From: Leptasterias polaris | Lineage: Eukaryota > Echinodermata > Asteroidea > Forcipulatida > Asteriidae | Length of the DNA stretch: 64,000 nucleotides | Assembly (NCBI GenBank): GCA_037783415.1 | Contig: JAZGTN010000025.1 | Span: 4,402,001-4,466,000, forward strand | Reading direction: 5' to 3' | In this document: positions 63,901 through 64,000 of the stretch, piece after piece | Layout of the letters: the number at the start of each line of letters is the position of its first letter | Numbering within the stretch: position 1 is the stretch's first letter | Made by a program: the position numbers and the translations under genes | Notes under the pieces: model-generated | Database searches by the model: none | The model's input: only the letters and a program-made list of their open reading frames with translations | Told to the model about the DNA's origin: nothing

Positions 63901-64000
63901 GCAGAAGAGAACTAAATGAATAGGTTACGTCATGAACAAACTTAGGATCTTACTTGTGAAAAGGAATGAAGTTCCATCGGACGTTACTTCTCCAACTACA
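49339..64000 (-). CDS. Secreted mucin-like modular protein, 3' part; 5' part beyond the right edge
   Basis: Nineteen exons on the minus strand: 64000-63954 (partial), 63791-63732, 63233-63165, 63001-62942, 61716-61648, 61364-61194, 60799-60570, 60304-60145, 59325-59158, 57568-57303, 57191-57047, 56278-56066, 55684-55386, 54827-54671, 53162-53001, 51859-51819, 51624-51523, 50613-50571, 49646-49339. All junctions are GT-AG and the frame stays open for about 920 residues. Order: short repeated exon pairs, Thr-rich linkers alternating with three F5/8C-like domains, a VWC-like segment, and a C-terminal cystine knot. This layout is that of secreted gel-forming mucins, von Willebrand factor relatives and arthropod hemocytin-type proteins. 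An extracellular role in mucus, adhesion or clotting is inferred. Module borders are in phase 1. Confidence 0.85.
49654..49990. mobile_element. TTAA-type MITE, diverged copy
   Basis: It begins TTAAAGGGAAGGTGTACGTT and shares GGTAATCACTCTCAAAATTA and the later GATATCTCAAAAACGC segment with 9460-9680. It lies next to the terminal exon of the mucin-like gene. Confidence 0.55.
50137..50226 (+). repeat. 13-bp tandem repeat, about seven copies
   Basis: ACTTGTCATCAAA is repeated about seven times without interruption in the last intron but one of the mucin-like gene. Confidence 0.95.
50571..51859 (-). CDS. VWC-like cysteine segment, three exons
   Basis: Exons 51859-51819, 51624-51523 and 50613-50571 encode about 61 residues: SGCMYNG, then VPCTRMVC, EECDLRCD and EEKCCPVC. 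This is the spacing of a von Willebrand factor C domain, with the typical CCxxC end just before the cystine knot, as in mucins. Between the exons lie a TTAA-type MITE (51170-51510) and non-coding DNA. Confidence 0.8.
51170..51510. mobile_element. TTAA-type MITE, copy 5
   Basis: It has TTTTGGTAAATGTCAAAGAC near the left and CACCCTGCCTTTAA at the right end. The left TTAA is lost. Confidence 0.65.
51860..53000. other. Intron of the mucin-like gene with a hairpin
   Basis: No coding exon is evident. At 52238-52253 and 52272-52287 a perfect 16-base inverted pair (TACCATCATTGGAAAG) forms a hairpin. The 134-codon minus-strand frame across it (52004-52408) has no family resemblance. Confidence 0.5.
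53001..53162 (-). CDS. Thr/Ser-rich linker exon 4
   Basis: A 54-codon exon rich in Thr, Ser and Pro (for example STTTPASTSITTPETPVT), fit for O-glycosylation. It begins and ends in phase 1 and joins the third F5/8C-like domain to the VWC-like segment. Confidence 0.8.
53215..53705 (+). mobile_element. LINE 3' remnant with GGTAA tail
   Basis: The plus strand, with several frameshifts and stops, encodes KTLVRSVLLYGCETWKMNKR, then CLKQMMQIRWPS, then RWNWLGHV and AALTWQPEGRRKVG-like pieces. This is the well-known C-terminal part of RTE/CR1-group LINE reverse transcriptases. It ends in a short AGGTAAGGTAAGGTAA tail, the kind of microsatellite found at such LINE 3' ends. It is dead. Confidence 0.8.
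53770..54075 (-). mobile_element. SINE with tRNA-like segment, copy 4
   Basis: On the minus strand the body (53920-54075) is followed by a tRNA-like segment with A box TAGCTCAGTCGGTAGAGCG and B box GGTTCAAATCC. This is the least diverged copy of the family in the window. Confidence 0.8.
54090..54298 (-). mobile_element. tRNA-Leu/Ser-like SINE, older copy
   Basis: The minus-strand head has TGGTCGAGTGATTAAGAGC and a B-box-like GGTTCCAGTCTC, then TTGTCCTTGAGCAAGATACT. It is the same family as 57949-58332. Confidence 0.65.
54671..55684 (-). CDS. F5/8C (discoidin)-like domain 3, two exons
   Basis: Exons 55684-55386 and 54827-54671 encode about 151 residues. The first has ICTENLE, VWMPS, FVNLE, FSLKAFKLAG and TSFRFKYK. 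The second has FTGG, VWVFLP and ends KLDFYGCS. A cysteine at each end, a Trp after the first third and a final L-x-F-Y-G-C match the F5/8 type C fold, which binds sugars or phospholipids. The split into a 5' and a 3' exon with a phase-0 intron is shared with domains 1 and 2. Confidence 0.65.
55205..55302 (+). repeat. Purine-rich G-tract cluster
   Basis: Repeated GGGAGAGGGG and GGGGACATGGG words run into 20 consecutive G. It has many G runs of four or more and could form G-quadruplexes. It lies in an intron within F5/8C-like domain 3, about 80 bases from the exon border. Confidence 0.85.
56066..56278 (-). CDS. Thr-rich linker exon 3
   Basis: A 71-codon exon with Thr- and Val-rich sequence such as TTTPTSTTTEKVTESTTVT, probably heavily O-glycosylated. 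It is phase 1 at both ends and lies between F5/8C-like domains 2 and 3. Confidence 0.8.
56510..56594. repeat. Inverted repeat in an intron
   Basis: AGACTTACCAGGTAATTTTC at the left is mirrored at the right as GGAATTACCTGGTAAGTCT, with weaker mirroring outside. It is a hairpin of MITE type. Confidence 0.8.
57047..57568 (-). CDS. F5/8C-like domain 2, two exons
   Basis: Exons 57568-57303 and 57191-57047 encode about 137 residues: VCDMQLE, then NEPWRPSS, FSPPIAVRSLTA, FEFILIYRKPG, then FQGGRDGE and the end DVKLYGCFD. The layout and the position of the inner intron match domains 1 and 3. Confidence 0.65.
57821..58715 (+). repeat. 47-bp satellite split by a SINE
   Basis: A unit containing TTTGTTTTGGTATCTATATG, then CAACAACACAATTGGTGTCT, is repeated about three times at 57821-57948 and about eight times at 58333-58715. 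A complete SINE lies between the two blocks. Confidence 0.9.
57949..58332 (-). mobile_element. Full-length tRNA-derived SINE with poly(A)
   Basis: On the minus strand it starts with a tRNA-Leu/Ser-like head (GTGTGGCCGAGCGGTCTAGG; B box GGTTCGATACC), continues through TTGTGCCCCTGAGCAAGGCA, and ends in a poly-A tail of about 25 bases (T on the plus strand). AATT of the satellite unit is present on both sides, so it inserted into the satellite. Confidence 0.85.
58718..58869. mobile_element. 150-bp MITE
   Basis: CAATAGATGGATTGCACGTG at the left and, inverted, CAATAGACCCCTTGCAATAG at the right; CCATCTTTGATGAAA is mirrored further in. The centre is CpG-rich. Confidence 0.75.
58870..59065 (-). mobile_element. 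LINE reverse-transcriptase C-terminal remnant
   Basis: The minus strand encodes HFSNQTTLRFLGPRLWNSIG and then NSIKSKLSAGRFKSIYN. The G-P-x-L-W-N-S motif followed by an S-x-x-x-FK segment is the usual end of CR1/Jockey-type LINE ORF2. It is truncated on both sides. Confidence 0.7.
59158..59325 (-). CDS. Thr-rich linker exon 2
   Basis: A 56-codon exon (for example TTPATTTIVSTSTSSTEALT), phase 1 at both ends, joining F5/8C-like domains 1 and 2. Confidence 0.8.
59460..59690 (+). mobile_element. SINE with tRNA-like segment, copy 5
   Basis: The body starts GTCGCATCCCCTGCCACTTC, and the tRNA-like segment has ATAGCTCACGCTGGCACG and GGTTTACGTCC. It is the same family as 2035-2310 and 53770-54075 but on the plus strand. 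Confidence 0.7.
60145..60799 (-). CDS. F5/8C-like domain 1, two exons
   Basis: Exons 60799-60570 and 60304-60145 encode about 130 residues: ENCLVLLTQ, VTLTRVSLQGDAEG, TDFTLQYRLKG, then FNVNWDVD and the end YYVDFYGCAN. It follows the same two-exon plan as domains 2 and 3 but is shorter before the Trp region. Confidence 0.62.
61194..61364 (-). CDS. Thr-rich linker exon 1
   Basis: A 57-codon exon dominated by Thr (for example TTTSGTTTTTKSTTTSTTT), phase 1 at both ends. The donor is the less common GTATGA. Confidence 0.75.
61648..64000 (-). CDS. Tandem exon pairs of 69 and 60 bases
   Basis: The 69-base exons (61716-61648, 63233-63165, and the partial one ending at 63954) encode GNANGDIGGGQVTSDG-like sequence ending SSFLFT. 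The 60-base exons (63001-62942, 63791-63732) encode AETGPSTTTTLETPILLP-like sequence. Together they form a 43-residue repeat. All borders are phase 1. The pairs at 62942-63233 and 63732-64000+ are about 790 bases apart and share their introns as well. I know no named domain for the 69-base exon. Confidence 0.75.
61860..62530. repeat. Cluster of a 19-bp motif in an intron
   Basis: TTTTCACGAACCGGCGAAT or a close variant occurs at about 61864, 62041, 62174, 62209 and 62295, with partial copies at about 62122 and 62436 and an inverted one at about 62517. A second word, CGCGCCCTGTGTGTGGCGAA, occurs at about 62131 and 62228 and, altered, at 62253. Spacing is irregular. Confidence 0.85.
63385..63480 (+). 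mobile_element. tRNA-like SINE head
   Basis: A box GTTTAGTGGTTAAGCG and B box GGTTCGATTCG are present. The acceptor stem does not pair well, so this is more likely SINE-derived than a working tRNA. Confidence 0.5.

Overview
This window is eukaryotic nuclear DNA from an invertebrate deuterostome. It is AT-rich, its genes are split by GT-AG introns, and most of it is interspersed repeats. An echinoderm, perhaps a starfish, is my best guess. That guess rests on the mix of a C1q-like collagen, a modular mucin-like secreted protein, an atypical intronless GPCR, tRNA-derived SINEs and many small TTAA-flanked elements. I cannot prove the species from sequence alone.

From about 4.5 kb to 33 kb, the main gene is SNAPC1 (the SNAP43 subunit of the snRNA-activating complex). 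It lies on the minus strand with eight coding exons between 32133 and 7278. The reading frame joins cleanly across every junction and gives a predicted 633-residue protein. Its C-terminal tail is much longer than in human and carries three 30-residue repeats with AT-hook-like cores. Its 14.7-kb fifth coding intron holds a complete plus-strand gene for a secreted collagen/C1q-domain protein: coding exons 23327-23558 and 24087-24775, with a likely TATA promoter and 5' UTR exon at 18565-18698. The first SNAPC1 exon sits in one arm of a large inverted duplication. A possible first exon of another minus-strand gene lies at 4543-4613.

From 33 to 43 kb I see no protein-coding gene. The stretch is a pile-up of repeats: a hairpin-ended element, a Tc1/mariner-like element, two 1-kb direct repeats and a hAT-like element with another element nested in it. 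At 43793-44779 there is an intronless rhodopsin-class GPCR on the plus strand, followed by a tandem duplication of its 3' end. From 45 to 49 kb there are degenerate AACGTT-rich repeats.

From 49.3 kb to the right edge lies the 3' part of a large minus-strand gene for a secreted mucin-like protein. Nineteen exons, about 2.77 kb of coding sequence, are visible. From N to C the visible protein has short tandem exon-pair repeats, Thr-rich linkers alternating with three divergent F5/8C (discoidin)-like domains, a VWC-like cysteine segment and a C-terminal cystine knot. The 5' part is beyond position 64000. Its introns hold two LINE reverse-transcriptase remnants, several SINEs, a 47-bp satellite split by a SINE, and an unexplained cluster of a 19-bp motif near 62 kb.

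The genes do not form a pathway. SNAPC1 is a nuclear transcription factor subunit. The C1q-like and mucin-like genes encode secreted proteins of kinds that act in recognition, mucus or clotting.
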